From 54-19 sp038210655 (GTDB lineage: Bacteria > Chloroflexota > Chloroflexia > Chloroheliales > Chloroheliaceae), in assembly GCA_038210655.1 (NCBI GenBank), contig JBBQWM010000018.1, forward strand, positions 1-64,000: a stretch of DNA of 64,000 bases, read 5' to 3'. How positions within the stretch are numbered: position 1 is the first letter of the stretch; every line of letters starts with the position of its first letter. The translations under genes were made by a program, and so were the position numbers. This document shows, piece by piece, positions 8,540 to 18,544 of this stretch. Under the pieces are notes generated by a model. It was not told where the DNA came from. It saw nothing but the letters and a program-made list of their open reading frames with translations, and searched no databases.

Positions 8540-10330
8540 TTACAAAAGGCCGGAAGCATTCCATTCTTCGCGGCGGGCTGCCAGGGCCAGGGCCAGGGCC
8601 GGGTTGCGCCGCGCTAGTCGCTTTTCAAGCTGTTGGGCTTTGCCACCCAGCCTTTTGTAGATGGTACGCCAGAGCGCCTCCCGGCTGAATTTTACATAAT
8701 CGCTGGCCCACTCGCCAACCCCGTGCAGCCCAAGCACCTCGAAAGTATAGGGATAGACCCTCGGATGTCGCCAGGCGGTCGTCAGGATCAGCCGATTATA
8801 ATCGCGCCAACCGAAGCGATCCTGGAAGAAGCGGCGGGTCAGGCCCGGCCCCATATCGCGCAAAGCGGCACAAAATACGTTCATCATGCGGTTTACATCG
8901 TAGGGGCGTTCGTTTGGGCGCGAGGGCTGCATAAAGCGGCTAAAGACCCACACTAGGCTGATATTGGATTGGTGCGCCCCGATAGAGCGCAGGTCTTTTT
9001 CTCCCAGCAATTCGTGGTCGAGCGCGAAGGCCAGTAGGCGGGTGATCCGGGGTAAGTTGCGTACCTGGGAACCAAAGCCACAAAAGGTCAGGGCTGATTG
9101 AGGGGAGGTCGCATCCCCAACCGAGATGATTCCGCGACGGCTGGCGCTTCCGGCCTGGGGCCGATGATGGCGGGCCGGGATGTAGCCGTAGACCGGCTTG
9201 AGGTGGGCGAAATTGGGGCCTAGTTCTTTGTAGGTCGGTAGCAGTTCAAAATAATTCTCGAACAAATCAAACAGGCTTTGCTTGGCAGCCAGTTCGGGCT
9301 TGACCAGATCGTAATAAAAAAGGTAGACCGTCATTTCGTCGCCCTGACCTGGAAAGCCTTCCCAGATAAACTGGCGGTTCTTTTGGGCGTGGGCCACGCT
9401 CAACAGCACGTCGCCGACCTCCGGGTCTACTTGCTTTTCACTCTGACCGACTACAAACCCTCGCGCGGTCGTGCCGACGGTCGGGCAAACCCCATCAAAG
9501 GGCCGTCCGCCTTGCAAGACCAGCGATAACGGCGAGATCGAACCCAGCGCGTTGACGACCAACCGCGCTCCAAATCGTTCGACCCGACCTTCCTGGTTGG
9601 TGGCCTCTACTACGCCGCGTACTGGCCCGCTCTCGCTTATGCTAACCATTTTCAAGGCTCGGAAATCCAGGATCGTACCGCCCGCTTGCTCGAATTTCTG
9701 GCGGGCCAGCCTCAGCAGTTTGCCCAAATCCATCGCCACGTCCAGCACGTGATCCAGGTCGATCTCGGAGCCAGGTTCTGGGATGTCGTCGGCGTGAAAG
9801 CGCACAATACCGCGTCGGTAACGGCCTGCCACTGCCGTTTCGATCTCTTCCCGGCTGAAAAGCCCGGCCTCTACAAAGCGTTCTAGCTCGTCGTCCGAAA
9901 TGTTCCATTCGCGGTGGCTGGTTCCGACTCGCCGTTGATCCAGTACAGCGACCCGGTAGCCCTGACGAGCCATCACCGCCGCGCTAAACAGCCCCAGCAC
10001 CCCACCGCAATAGACCAGATCAAAATCGGCCTCGGTCGGTGGCAACTGGCTGGCCGGAATATAACGCAGCACCTCGCGTTCGGTGGGAGCCTCGCCGCGT
10101 GCGACCCGTTGCCAGCGTTCTTCCAGAGCCATAATATAGGTCAGATGAACCAGCCCGCCTTCCATTTTACGCAAGGCTTCGATAGTCAGAGGATATTTTG
10201 CTTCCAGCGACCGGGCCAATACTTCCGGGTCGTCGGTCGCGTCGGCTTGCAGCACGGCTTCGGCGGCACACGGGGCGCAATTATTTATTTCATTCGATTG
10301 CTCGGCGGGTTTTTCAAACAACAGGCTCAT
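8540..10330 (-). CDS. CruA/CruP-like lycopene cyclase-family flavoprotein
   Basis: 596 residues, ATG at 10328-10330, preceded by AGAGGT. An N-terminal extension of about 100 residues precedes a dinucleotide-binding region (FDLVYCGGVLGLFSAAVMA then RVAVLDQRRVG). Conserved blocks REWNISDDELE, KPVYGYIPAR and GDATSPQSALTFCGFG are those of the CruA/CruP branch of FAD lycopene cyclases, found in green sulfur bacteria, cyanobacteria and Chloroflexota. CruA cyclises lycopene to gamma-carotene; CruP has other or debated roles. No other carotenoid gene is next to it, so the substrate is inferred by family only. Confidence 0.72.
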   Translation of the reverse strand: MSLLFEKPAEQSNEINNCAPCAAEAVLQADATDDPEVLARSLEAKYPLTIEALRKMEGGLVHLTYIMALEERWQRVARGEAPTEREVLRYIPASQLPPTEADFDLVYCGGVLGLFSAAVMARQGYRVAVLDQRRVGTSHREWNISDDELERFVEAGLFSREEIETAVAGRYRRGIVRFHADDIPEPGSEIDLDHVLDVAMDLGKLLRLARQKFEQAGGTILDFRALKMVSISESGPVRGVVEATNQEGRVERFGARLVVNALGSISPLSLVLQGGRPFDGVCPTVGTTARGFVVGQSEKQVDPEVGDVLLSVAHAQKNRQFIWEGFPGQGDEMTVYLFYYDLVKPELAAKQSLFDLFENYFELLPTYKELGPNFAHLKPVYGYIPARHHRPQAGSASRRGIISVGDATSPQSALTFCGFGSQVRNLPRITRLLAFALDHELLGEKDLRSIGAHQSNISLVWVFSRFMQPSRPNERPYDVNRMMNVFCAALRDMGPGLTRRFFQDRFGWRDYNRLILTTAWRHPRVYPYTFEVLGLHGVGEWASDYVKFSREALWRTIYKRLGGKAQQLEKRLARRNPALALALAARREEWNASGLL

Positions 10331-10495
10331 CAAAGACCTCTCTACACTCTAGCACTTGGCTCATTTTACGACTACGCCCCGATTATAGCACGCCAATAGG
10401 CCAGTTGCATTTACATAGAGTAGGCTTTTAATGAGGTACTTAAAATTTGGTAAGTGGGTAATGAGGAGTTATTTTCTTGAGACAATGTTGCTAAT

Positions 10496-10810
10496 TTATT
10501 CTCGATTGCGTTTACGGAGGTCTTTTAACGCAGGTTGTTGCCTGCTATTATGTCTTATCATCAGCACTTTGATAAATTTCTCACCCTGCACTTTGTAATA
10601 AATCTTGTACTTATTTTTGGCTGCATTTTCCGAACGATAATCCACACTCAATCCTGGAACTCGAACTCCAAACATGGGATGAGTTTCTAATAAAAAGACT
10701 TTTCCTAGAATATCATTGTAAGTGGCAAGTGCTATCTGTGGATTAATTGCGTCCAAATAACGTACAATTTCTTCCAATTCATCTGTAGCTGCGATGGCCC
10801 AGTCAATCAT
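10496..10810 (-). CDS. ParE/RelE-family toxin-like protein
   Basis: 104 residues, ATG at 10808-10810. The pattern IDWAIAATDELEEIVRYLD, then THPMFGVRVPG, and KYKIYYKVQGEKFIKVLMI followed by RH is that of the ParE toxin superfamily. It follows the upstream gene by only 2 bases, so the two are surely cotranscribed and translationally coupled. ParE members target gyrase and RelE members cleave mRNA; the sequence does not decide which. Confidence 0.8.
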   Translation of the reverse strand: MIDWAIAATDELEEIVRYLDAINPQIALATYNDILGKVFLLETHPMFGVRVPGLSVDYRSENAAKNKYKIYYKVQGEKFIKVLMIRHNSRQQPALKDLRKRNRE

Positions 10811-10812
10811 AA

Positions 10813-11181
10813 TTAGGCTGTCGCTTTGCTATTTCTTTGCTGTCCTAACTCGTCAAAGACTTTTGCCATACGAGCCTCAACTTGCTTCTGGCTAATAGAT
10901 AGCCCCTCGGCATCCTCTCGCTCGCTGGCTTCGATACGTTTGAGTAATTCGACTATTTCTTCGGGGTCAGACTGGTAAGCGGCTTCGGTTTTGTAGGTAG
11001 CTCCGTCGTCGCGCACCCCGGCTTCAGTTAATAAATTGAGGGCGGCCCGAATTTGGGCCGCTGCCAGAGTTTCGCCATGTCCACTCTCCTCCATCCAGAC
11101 TAGCGCCTGATAGCAGTTTGCCATCACTTCCGGTGCGTCGCTGACCAGCAAGTCAAGGTCAATCTCGATTTGTTTGCTCAT
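10813..11181 (-). CDS. Probable antitoxin partner of the ParE-like toxin
   Basis: 122 residues with ATG at 11179-11181. It is acidic and helical, with a C-terminal amphipathic region (GLSISQKQVEARMAKVFDEL) that could wrap a toxin. No standard RHH or HTH DNA-binding motif is obvious. The antitoxin role rests on position (directly upstream, 2-base gap) and size. I do not recognise the family, and it is longer than most ParD proteins. Confidence 0.55.
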   Translation of the reverse strand: MSKQIEIDLDLLVSDAPEVMANCYQALVWMEESGHGETLAAAQIRAALNLLTEAGVRDDGATYKTEAAYQSDPEEIVELLKRIEASEREDAEGLSISQKQVEARMAKVFDELGQQRNSKATA

Positions 11182-11353
11182 CTTCGGTTCCTTGTCCTCT
11201 CTTACCCAGTTCTCGCATAAAGGGTTTTCGCCTACCGCTTTTATGATTTTCTAACCCAAGTGTAACAACCCTATTGTAGGGTGTCAATGGTCATTAGGTG
11301 GGCCGGTCGCTTTGGAGATGATGCCTAGTAACCTCCCAATTGGATTCATCCGA

Positions 11354-13033
11354 CTACGGTTTGACTTCCCATTTCTGGGTTGCTCTGTTGATGGTGGTCA
11401 GAATATAACGCCCATCGGCGGTGAAGATTACCTCTGAAAAACCGTACTGCTGGCTTTGGGCATTCTGCGTGACCGATAATAGCTTGCCAGTCGCAACCTC
11501 CCATAAACGCAACCCTCCATCCCAATGGCTGCTCGCTAACAACTTACCATCGGGACTAAGCGAAACTGATAATAGCTCAGTTTCGCCGTCCAGCGTGAGC
11601 CGTTTTTGCCAGGTAGTAGTGTCCCACAGATTGATAAGGCCACTTTCATCGGCACTAATCAAAGTCTCGCCGCCAGGGGTAAAGCCCAACCACTTGATCG
11701 CTGTAGCATGACCGCGCAAGGTTTGCTCTTCCTGTCCGCTACTGACCGCCCACATTTTGATCGGGAATTGCTTGGTGGTTGGGTCGCCGCCCCCGCCTGC
11801 CACCACTCGTTTACCGTCGGGGCTGAGAGCCACTGCAAAATAACGATAAAGTTCGGGCAACTTTGCCCGCAAGGTAGTCGTATTCTTGCCGTCCGGCAGC
11901 GACCAGAGGCGCACCGTCCGGTCGCTCCCCGCGCTCACCAGCGTCTTGCCATCCCCACTAAAAGCCAGCCCATTTACTTTGCGGCGGTGGCCCACCAGGG
12001 CCGGTAATTCTTTACCGCTTGCTATGTCCCAACGTCGTATGTCGTTTTTGGGGGTACTGCTGGTTATAAGATCAATATTACCCAGGCTGCCGAATATGGT
12101 TTTACTATCTGGGCTAAAGTTTCCTATACTTATCGAATATTGCCCAATATCTAGCGTCTTGAGTAAGTTCCCGTCGAGACTCCAAAAATTTATCTTATTA
12201 GAGTAGTTGGTGGCTACCATTTTTCCATCTGGGCTAGTAATCAAACCATTTTCATCTGAGAAAACTCCATCTTGTACTTTATTTAGTGGATTTAGGCTTT
12301 GGGCCGGAGAGGTTGGAGTTCTTGGGATAAATTTTTCCCCTTCAGACCTGGATCGCTGATAAATATCTTCAAGTACATCCTGTCTGAGGTCGGACTTGAT
12401 AGTGGTAAAAGCCTCAAAGGGAGTAGCATCTGTTGCCGTGAAAGTGCGCCCCGCAAAAGTGATAGTCCAGGGGAAAAAATCTGGTTGTTGTGAATTGCTA
12501 CCCATGGTTAATAACCCATTTTCAGTTTCAATTTCTATATCCATAGAAGGAAAATAGTCAGTCCGAGTTGCAAGTTCTGGGCCTTTGTACGGCCCTTCTT
12601 CGATTAACATTTCTGATAACAGTTCAAAGAAATGCTGCATATCGCTCAGTGGTACATTAACCAGGCGTGCCTCTTCGTAAGTACCCAAGCCATAAGAATA
12701 AACCTGAAACAAACCCAGGCCGGTAAAGCCGATTTTAGTTCGACTCAATGCGTAATTGCTAATATCCGCGCCCAATAACCCGCCTGATCCTTTATTAAGT
12801 CTTATTAACGAAGCATCAGGTAAGCGGGCCAGTATTGGGAAGACCTCCTTTAATTTACCTTTGGTCAGGCCGCTGCTTATCTTGGGCGTGACTGCAACCG
12901 GGGTGGTCGAGGTCAGAGACTGACTCAGAGTGTCGCTAGGCATAATAGTCGAAGTAGCATCGGAGCCACAACTGACCAATGTCAGGCTCACAATCAGTAA
13001 TGAGATTATTCGCCATTCCCTGCGTCGTAACAT
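11354..13033 (-). CDS. WD40-repeat lipoprotein (copy 1 of tandem pair)
   Basis: 559 residues, ATG at 13031-13033 with AGGAGAG upstream. The signal peptide ends in lipobox LVSC (about residue 22). The middle third is a non-repeat domain (about residues 60-230) that I cannot assign. The C-terminal half has WD40 blades: WDIASGKELPALVGH, SAGSDRTVRLWSLPDG, LRGHATAIKWLG and SSHWDGGLRLWEVATG. It is expected to be a surface-anchored beta-propeller scaffold. It is closely related over its whole length to the next gene, indicating duplication. Confidence 0.88.
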   Translation of the reverse strand: MLRRREWRIISLLIVSLTLVSCGSDATSTIMPSDTLSQSLTSTTPVAVTPKISSGLTKGKLKEVFPILARLPDASLIRLNKGSGGLLGADISNYALSRTKIGFTGLGLFQVYSYGLGTYEEARLVNVPLSDMQHFFELLSEMLIEEGPYKGPELATRTDYFPSMDIEIETENGLLTMGSNSQQPDFFPWTITFAGRTFTATDATPFEAFTTIKSDLRQDVLEDIYQRSRSEGEKFIPRTPTSPAQSLNPLNKVQDGVFSDENGLITSPDGKMVATNYSNKINFWSLDGNLLKTLDIGQYSISIGNFSPDSKTIFGSLGNIDLITSSTPKNDIRRWDIASGKELPALVGHRRKVNGLAFSGDGKTLVSAGSDRTVRLWSLPDGKNTTTLRAKLPELYRYFAVALSPDGKRVVAGGGGDPTTKQFPIKMWAVSSGQEEQTLRGHATAIKWLGFTPGGETLISADESGLINLWDTTTWQKRLTLDGETELLSVSLSPDGKLLASSHWDGGLRLWEVATGKLLSVTQNAQSQQYGFSEVIFTADGRYILTTINRATQKWEVKP

Positions 13034-13064
13034 ACACTCTCCTTGTCAATTCATACTCATCTGG

Positions 13065-14789
13065 CTACGGTTTGACTTCCCATTTCTGGATGGAGTCAGC
13101 ACCCGGAGTCAGAATGTAGCGCCCATCGGCGGTGAAAATTGCGGTGCGAAAACCGTACCTCTGGCTTTGGGCGTTCTGCGTGACCGATAATAGCTTGCCG
13201 GTCGCTAGTTCCCACAGGCGCAAACCACCATAGGCGTTGGAACTGGCTAACAACTTACCATCGGGGCTAAGCGAAACTGATAATAGCTGAGTTTTGCCGT
13301 CGATGGTGAGCCGTTTTTGCCAGGTAGTAGTGTCCCATAGATTGATAAGGCCACTTTCATCGGCGCTAACTAGGGTCTCGCCGCCAGGGGTAAAGCCCAA
13401 CCACTTAATTGCTGTAGCATGACCGCGCAAGGTTTGCTCTTCCTGATTGTTATTTGTCGTCCAAACTTTGATTGGGAATTGCTTGGTGGATGGGTCGCCG
13501 CCCCCACCCGCCACAACCCGCTTACCGTCGGGGCTGAGAGCCACTGCAAGGTAGCGGTAAAGTTCGGGCAGCTTTGCCCGCAAGGTAGCCGTATTCTTGC
13601 CATCCGGGAGCGACCAAAGGCGCACGGTTCGGTCGCTTCCGGCACTGACCAGCAGCTTGCCATCTCCACTAAAAGCCAGCGCGTTTACATTGCGACGATG
13701 ACCCACTAGAGCCGGTAATTCTTTACCGCTTGCTATATCCCATCGTTGGATGTCGATTTTAGGTGTACTCGTAGAATAAGGATTGCTGTTATCCAGACTA
13801 TCGAATAGGGTTTTACTATCCGGGCTAAAAGCCCATAGGTTTGTCAGATATACTCCAATACTCACTGTATTAAGCAAACTCCCATCGAGATTCCATACAT
13901 TTATCTTTTTAGAGTGGTTGGTCGCTACCAATTTTCCATCTGGACTACTAATCAAACCAACCGTACCGAGTTTATCTGCTACAGGCCATTCCTGCACTTT
14001 GTTCAGTGGATTTAGACTTTGGGCCGGAGTTGGTTGAGCTGTTGAAATAAAGGGTTTCCTTTCAGTCTGAGATCGTTGATAAATATCTTTAAGCACATCC
14101 TCTTTGAGATAGGGTTTGAGAATATTATAAGCCTGAAAGGGAGTAGCATCCGCCGCCGTGAAAGTGCGCCCCGCAAAAGTGATAGTCCAGGGGAAGAAAT
14201 CAGGCTTTTGTGAAGTGCTACCTATGGTTAGCAACCCATTTTCAGTTTCAACTTCCATCTCGAACAAGGGAAAATTATCACTCACAGTCGCAAGAGGTGG
14301 GCCTTTGTACGGCCCCTCCTCGATTGGCGTTTCGGTCAGCAGTTCAAGATAACGCTTCATATCGGTCAGTGGTACAGTAATCTCGCGGGCCTCTTCGTAA
14401 GTGCTAGACGTACCTGTATAGTAGTAAGCCTGAAACAAACCCAGGCCGGTAAAGTCGGTTGCCGTTCGGCGTAATTCGTAGTCGCTACTGCTCGCACCCC
14501 CTAAACCGCCTGATCCTTTATTAATTCTTACTAAAGAGGCACCGGGCAAGCGGGCCAGTATTGGGAAGACCTCTTTTAACTTGCCTTTGGTCAGGCCACT
14601 GCTTATCTTGGGGGTGGTTGCAACCGGGGTGGTCAAGGTCAGGGACTGGGTTAGATTGCCAGTAGGCACGATAGCCGGAGGAACCGACTCGGCCACCGGC
14701 AGTGTCGAGGTAACATCCGAGCCACAACTGACCAACATCACGCTCACAATCAGCAATGCTATTATTCGCCAACCTCTGCGTTGCAACAT
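13065..14789 (-). CDS. WD40-repeat lipoprotein (copy 2 of tandem pair)
   Basis: 574 residues from ATG at 14787-14789, chosen because AAGGAGGG lies just upstream and the lipoprotein signal (MLQRRGWRIIALLIVSVMLV then SCGSD) starts there; the frame extends further without similarity. Domain order matches copy 1. The propeller halves are nearly identical, while the N-terminal middle domain and the linker between signal and domain have diverged and gained residues. Only 31 bases separate the two genes, consistent with one transcript. Confidence 0.88.
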   Translation of the reverse strand: MLQRRGWRIIALLIVSVMLVSCGSDVTSTLPVAESVPPAIVPTGNLTQSLTLTTPVATTPKISSGLTKGKLKEVFPILARLPGASLVRINKGSGGLGGASSSDYELRRTATDFTGLGLFQAYYYTGTSSTYEEAREITVPLTDMKRYLELLTETPIEEGPYKGPPLATVSDNFPLFEMEVETENGLLTIGSTSQKPDFFPWTITFAGRTFTAADATPFQAYNILKPYLKEDVLKDIYQRSQTERKPFISTAQPTPAQSLNPLNKVQEWPVADKLGTVGLISSPDGKLVATNHSKKINVWNLDGSLLNTVSIGVYLTNLWAFSPDSKTLFDSLDNSNPYSTSTPKIDIQRWDIASGKELPALVGHRRNVNALAFSGDGKLLVSAGSDRTVRLWSLPDGKNTATLRAKLPELYRYLAVALSPDGKRVVAGGGGDPSTKQFPIKVWTTNNNQEEQTLRGHATAIKWLGFTPGGETLVSADESGLINLWDTTTWQKRLTIDGKTQLLSVSLSPDGKLLASSNAYGGLRLWELATGKLLSVTQNAQSQRYGFRTAIFTADGRYILTPGADSIQKWEVKP

Positions 14790-15011
14790 ACACCCTCCTT
14801 GTTCGATTAAAAATCTGAGATGAAAATAAGCACGACAAAAGGCAAGCTGACTCGGCACGGTTAGAGCAGGCAAATTAGTAGTCGTTAAAAAGCATCTTTA
14901 ATATAAAACGGTTATTTGGTCTGCGATACTCAGCATGCCGGTCGGTAAAAGACCCTGTCAATTTAAGAACGCCGGAGTGAAGGCAAAAATTACAGGCTTA
15001 TTTACTTTTGC

Positions 15012-15350
15012 TCAATCGCCATAGGCGAAGACCCCTAGCTTATGGTCGTGGCTGAGGACGGCCAAACCACCGATCATGGTCAGGAGTTTGACCAAAAGCT
15101 GCGTCTCGCGGTGATGCTCTTCGAGGGTGATTTCGAGGTCAACCGTCTCCTGGCAGAGCGACATCAGCCGTTCGCCTTCGCACATAAAATCCTCGTTATA
15201 ATCGGAGAGGGTCGAGAGAAGCGGAAAGCGGTCATCCTTCTCGCCAATAGCCAACTTGATCTGTTCGGCCTCATTTTGATCCATCTGCCAGACGAAATAT
15301 TTGGGACTCTTCGGATTGGAGTCGATAGAAATTACGATTTCTTTAGCCAT
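15012..15350 (-). CDS. Hypothetical protein
   Basis: 112 residues from ATG at 15348-15350 (MAKEIVISIDSNPKSPKYFV). It is soluble and acidic, with a likely helical middle and a C-terminal LLTMIGGLAVLSHDHKLGVF segment. I do not recognise a family. The reading frame runs further upstream to 15452 without a better start. Confidence 0.6.
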   Translation of the reverse strand: MAKEIVISIDSNPKSPKYFVWQMDQNEAEQIKLAIGEKDDRFPLLSTLSDYNEDFMCEGERLMSLCQETVDLEITLEEHHRETQLLVKLLTMIGGLAVLSHDHKLGVFAYGD

Positions 15351-15804
15351 TTTCAAAACCCTTTTGATAATGCTAAGTACTGAGTATTGGGAATAACTTC
15401 CGGGCTTAAAAAGCCTGTTTCCACTTGCGTCAGTAGTAGCAACCTTACACAACTTGATACGCTTATTAACACCTCACGCGCTAGACCGAATAATATCACA
15501 CAAGCCGAATTTAGTATAGCGACCTTTTGAAAATCGAAAAATCGAAAAACGGTAAAATGTTAGACCTATAATAGAATATGAGTTTTGATGAACCATTCGG
15601 CAAAGTCTTGACGTATAATACATTGGAGCAGCAAAAAAGCCAATATTTAGGCATTTAGCAAAGTAAAACGGCTTATATAGTAAAGTGCAGTATAACAAAT
15701 CCAGGCTGCTTGGGAATTTTTCTAGCCGAAACCGGGTAACAACCTGGAACCCGCTAGGATATATTCCGAAATATTTAGGAGAATTAAGGAGTTAATAAAT
15801 AACT
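15351..15804. other. Intergenic region upstream of clpC
   Basis: The 454 bases are AT-rich. Two TATAAT hexamers (15568-15573 and 15614-15619) occur without a matching -35 at proper spacing. I looked for CIRCE (TTAGCACTC inverted repeat) and found none, so heat-shock control by HrcA is not indicated. No gene is supported here. Confidence 0.6.
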
Positions 15805-18396
15805 ATGGCAATGAATCCTTTTGATAAATTTACCGAAAAAGCCCAGGAAGTTCTAACCAACTCCTACCAAATTTTGATGGAAGCCCGCCACAGCCAACTG
15901 GATGTCGAGCATATCCTGATGGCGATGTTACAGCAAAAGGATGGCGTAACCTCGCAAGTCTTGGAGCGACTGGCAGCCGATATTAATTTGGTCAAACGGG
16001 CTGTACAAGATAAATTGGATGTCACGCCCAAACTGGCCTACCCTAGCGGTGGGTTCCAGGGTATAAATGTCAGTATGTATATCACGCCGCGTCTGCAACA
16101 GCTTTTCACTTATGCCGATAACGAACGGCAACGCTTGCAGGATGAGTTTATCAGTACCGAGCATTTGCTACTGGCGATAGCCCACAGCGCGAGTGACCCG
16201 GCGGCCCTCTTGCTCAAGCGGTTCGGGGTGGACAAAGAGCGGATTTATCAGGCTTTGCAGGACATCCGGGGTAACCAGCGCGTGACCGACCAGCAGGCCG
16301 AAAGCAAGTATCAAATTCTCGCCAAGTATAGTACTGACCTGACCAAGATGGCGAAAGAACATAAGCTTGACCCGGTGATCGGGCGCGATGAAGAAATCCG
16401 GCGGGTGATGCAGGTTTTATCTCGCCGTACCAAGAACAACCCGGTCTTGATCGGTGAGCCGGGCGTAGGTAAGACCGCGATTGCCGAAGGGCTGGCCCAA
16501 AAGCTCGAAAACGGCGATGTGCCGGAAAATTTGCTGAATAAGCGGGTGGTATCCCTCGATATGGCCGGACTGGTAGCCGGTTCAAAGTTCCGGGGCGAAT
16601 TTGAAGAGCGCATGAAGGCCGTCATGGACGAAGTAAAGCGGGCGCAGGGTGAGATCATCCTGTTTATCGACGAGTTGCATACGGTGGTCGGCGCGGGTGG
16701 CGCAGAAGGCGCGATTGATGCCAGCAATATTTTGAAACCGGCTCTGGCGCGGGGTGAATTGCAGGTCGTCGGTGCGACTACTCTGGACGAATACCGCAAG
16801 CGGATCGAAAAGGATGCCGCCCTCGAACGCCGGTTTGCGCCAGTGCTGGTCGGGGAACCGAGCGTCGAAGATACGATTTTGATGTTGCGTGGTTTGCGGC
16901 CCAAATACGAGGCGCACCACTCTCTGACCATCACTGATACGGCCCTGGTCGCGGCGGCTCAACTGAGCGAACGCTACATTACCGACCGCTTCTTGCCTGA
17001 CAAGGCGATTGACCTAGTGGATGAAGCGGCCGCTAAAGTGCGGATCGATATGTTTAGCGCCCCGCCTTCGATCAAGCAAAAGGATGCCCGGATTAAGGAA
17101 TTGGCGGGCGAAATGGAAGCCGCCGGTCAGAAGCAGGACTACGAAAAAGCGGCCCGCTTGAAGTACGAACACGATACGCTTAAAAAGGATTACGATACCG
17201 AACGGGAAGCCTGGCTTAAGGACAAGCAAATCGACGATGTGGTGGACGAAGAGGATATTGCCGAAATCATCAGCAAGAGTACCGGCATTCCGGTCAGCCG
17301 CATGATGGAAGGCGAGATGAAGAAGCTTTTGGAGATGGAAGTTCGTCTGCACGAGCGGGTGATCGGACAGGAGGATGCGATTGCAGCCCTCTCGGATGCG
17401 ATCCGTCGCGCCCGTAGCGGTCTGCGCGACCCGAACCGCCCAATTGGTTCGTTTATCTTCCTGGGGCCGACCGGGGTAGGTAAGACCGAACTGGTCAAAG
17501 CCCTGGCGAACTTCTTGTTCGATAGCGAAGACGCGATGGTGCGGATCGACATGTCGGAGTACATGGAGAAGCACACCGTCAGCCGTCTGATCGGTTCGCC
17601 TCCCGGCTATGTCGGTTACGACGAAGGCGGGCAGTTGACCGAAGCAGTTCGGCGGCGGCCTTACCAGATCGTGCTGTTCGATGAAATCGAGAAGGCGCAC
17701 CCGGAAGTCTTTAATGTGTTGTTGCAGATGCTCGACGATGGTCGGTTGACCGATGGGCATGGCCGGACGGTGGACTTCAAGAATACCGTCGTCATTATGA
17801 CCTCGAACGTCGGGACGGCCCGGATTCGGGAGCGGGCGTTAGGCTTCCAGACGGGCGGGTCTGGTCGGCAAGATGCTGAGGAAAAGCGCGAGAACGATGC
17901 CATGAAAACTCAGGTAATGCAGGAATTGAAGGAGAGCTTCCGGCCCGAATTTTTGAACCGCATCGATGAGATCATCATCTTTAGCCACCTGAACCAGATC
18001 GAGATTCGCCAGATCGTCAAACTGATGATGGCGGAAGTACTAAAGCGAATCGCCGGACAGGGGATGGAACTCCAACTGAGCGAAAGCGCGTTGGACTACT
18101 TCTCCCGCGAGGGTTACGACCGGGTCTATGGAGCGCGGCCTTTGCGCCGGGTGATCCAACGCAAGCTAGAGAACCCGCTCTCGAAGCTCTTGCTAGATGG
18201 CAGGTTCCAGGCTGGGGACATCATCATCGCCGAGGTTGACCCCAACAACAAGTCGGAGTTGACCTTCGAGAAGGGTGAAGGCGTGGCCCGCCTCACCCCC
18301 CCCACCGAGGACGACAAAGCGACCGAAGACAAGTCTTCGACCTATTTGCCGCCCAAATCCGGCGGTTCAAATCTGCCAGTCGGCGCAACGATCTAA
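15805..18396 (+). CDS. clpC: ATP-dependent Clp protease ATP-binding subunit, ClpC-like
   Basis: 863 residues, ATG at 15805. Order: double Clp-N domain (residues 5-150), first AAA+ module with Walker A GEPGVGKT near residue 216, a short middle domain with a UVR-like stretch (QDYEKAARLKYEHD, near residue 450), second AAA+ module with GPTGVGKT near residue 554 and arginine-finger region, then the D2 small domain. The two Walker A motifs are about 338 residues apart, as in ClpC; ClpB has a longer coiled-coil middle and a spacing near 400. It should unfold substrates for ClpP or act as a chaperone. A terminator follows. Confidence 0.9.
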   Translation: MAMNPFDKFTEKAQEVLTNSYQILMEARHSQLDVEHILMAMLQQKDGVTSQVLERLAADINLVKRAVQDKLDVTPKLAYPSGGFQGINVSMYITPRLQQLFTYADNERQRLQDEFISTEHLLLAIAHSASDPAALLLKRFGVDKERIYQALQDIRGNQRVTDQQAESKYQILAKYSTDLTKMAKEHKLDPVIGRDEEIRRVMQVLSRRTKNNPVLIGEPGVGKTAIAEGLAQKLENGDVPENLLNKRVVSLDMAGLVAGSKFRGEFEERMKAVMDEVKRAQGEIILFIDELHTVVGAGGAEGAIDASNILKPALARGELQVVGATTLDEYRKRIEKDAALERRFAPVLVGEPSVEDTILMLRGLRPKYEAHHSLTITDTALVAAAQLSERYITDRFLPDKAIDLVDEAAAKVRIDMFSAPPSIKQKDARIKELAGEMEAAGQKQDYEKAARLKYEHDTLKKDYDTEREAWLKDKQIDDVVDEEDIAEIISKSTGIPVSRMMEGEMKKLLEMEVRLHERVIGQEDAIAALSDAIRRARSGLRDPNRPIGSFIFLGPTGVGKTELVKALANFLFDSEDAMVRIDMSEYMEKHTVSRLIGSPPGYVGYDEGGQLTEAVRRRPYQIVLFDEIEKAHPEVFNVLLQMLDDGRLTDGHGRTVDFKNTVVIMTSNVGTARIRERALGFQTGGSGRQDAEEKRENDAMKTQVMQELKESFRPEFLNRIDEIIIFSHLNQIEIRQIVKLMMAEVLKRIAGQGMELQLSESALDYFSREGYDRVYGARPLRRVIQRKLENPLSKLLLDGRFQAGDIIIAEVDPNNKSELTFEKGEGVARLTPPTEDDKATEDKSSTYLPPKSGGSNLPVGATI

Positions 18397-18414
18397 AGAA
18401 CGATCAGCTAAAAG

Positions 18415-18453
18415 CGGTCAGCTATCGGCTTAAAAGCGATAGCTGACCGTTTT
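18415..18453 (+). terminator. Intrinsic terminator after clpC
   Basis: A perfect 13-bp stem CGGTCAGCTATCG / CGATAGCTGACCG (18415-18427 and 18437-18449) with a 9-base loop is followed by TTTTG. It also shows that the next gene should not start at the TTG at 18452. Confidence 0.85.
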
Positions 18454-18544
18454 GTTAACCTCAATACTTCTTGTATTTTTGCAAGCTCTAGCCTATACTA
18501 AAAGCTATCTAAGATTTGAATACGAGGAAGTCGTCGGTAAAAAT

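Noticed and set aside
15351..15804. CIRCE or other heat-shock operator before clpC
   Set aside because: No inverted TTAGCACTC/GAGTGCTAA found on inspection.
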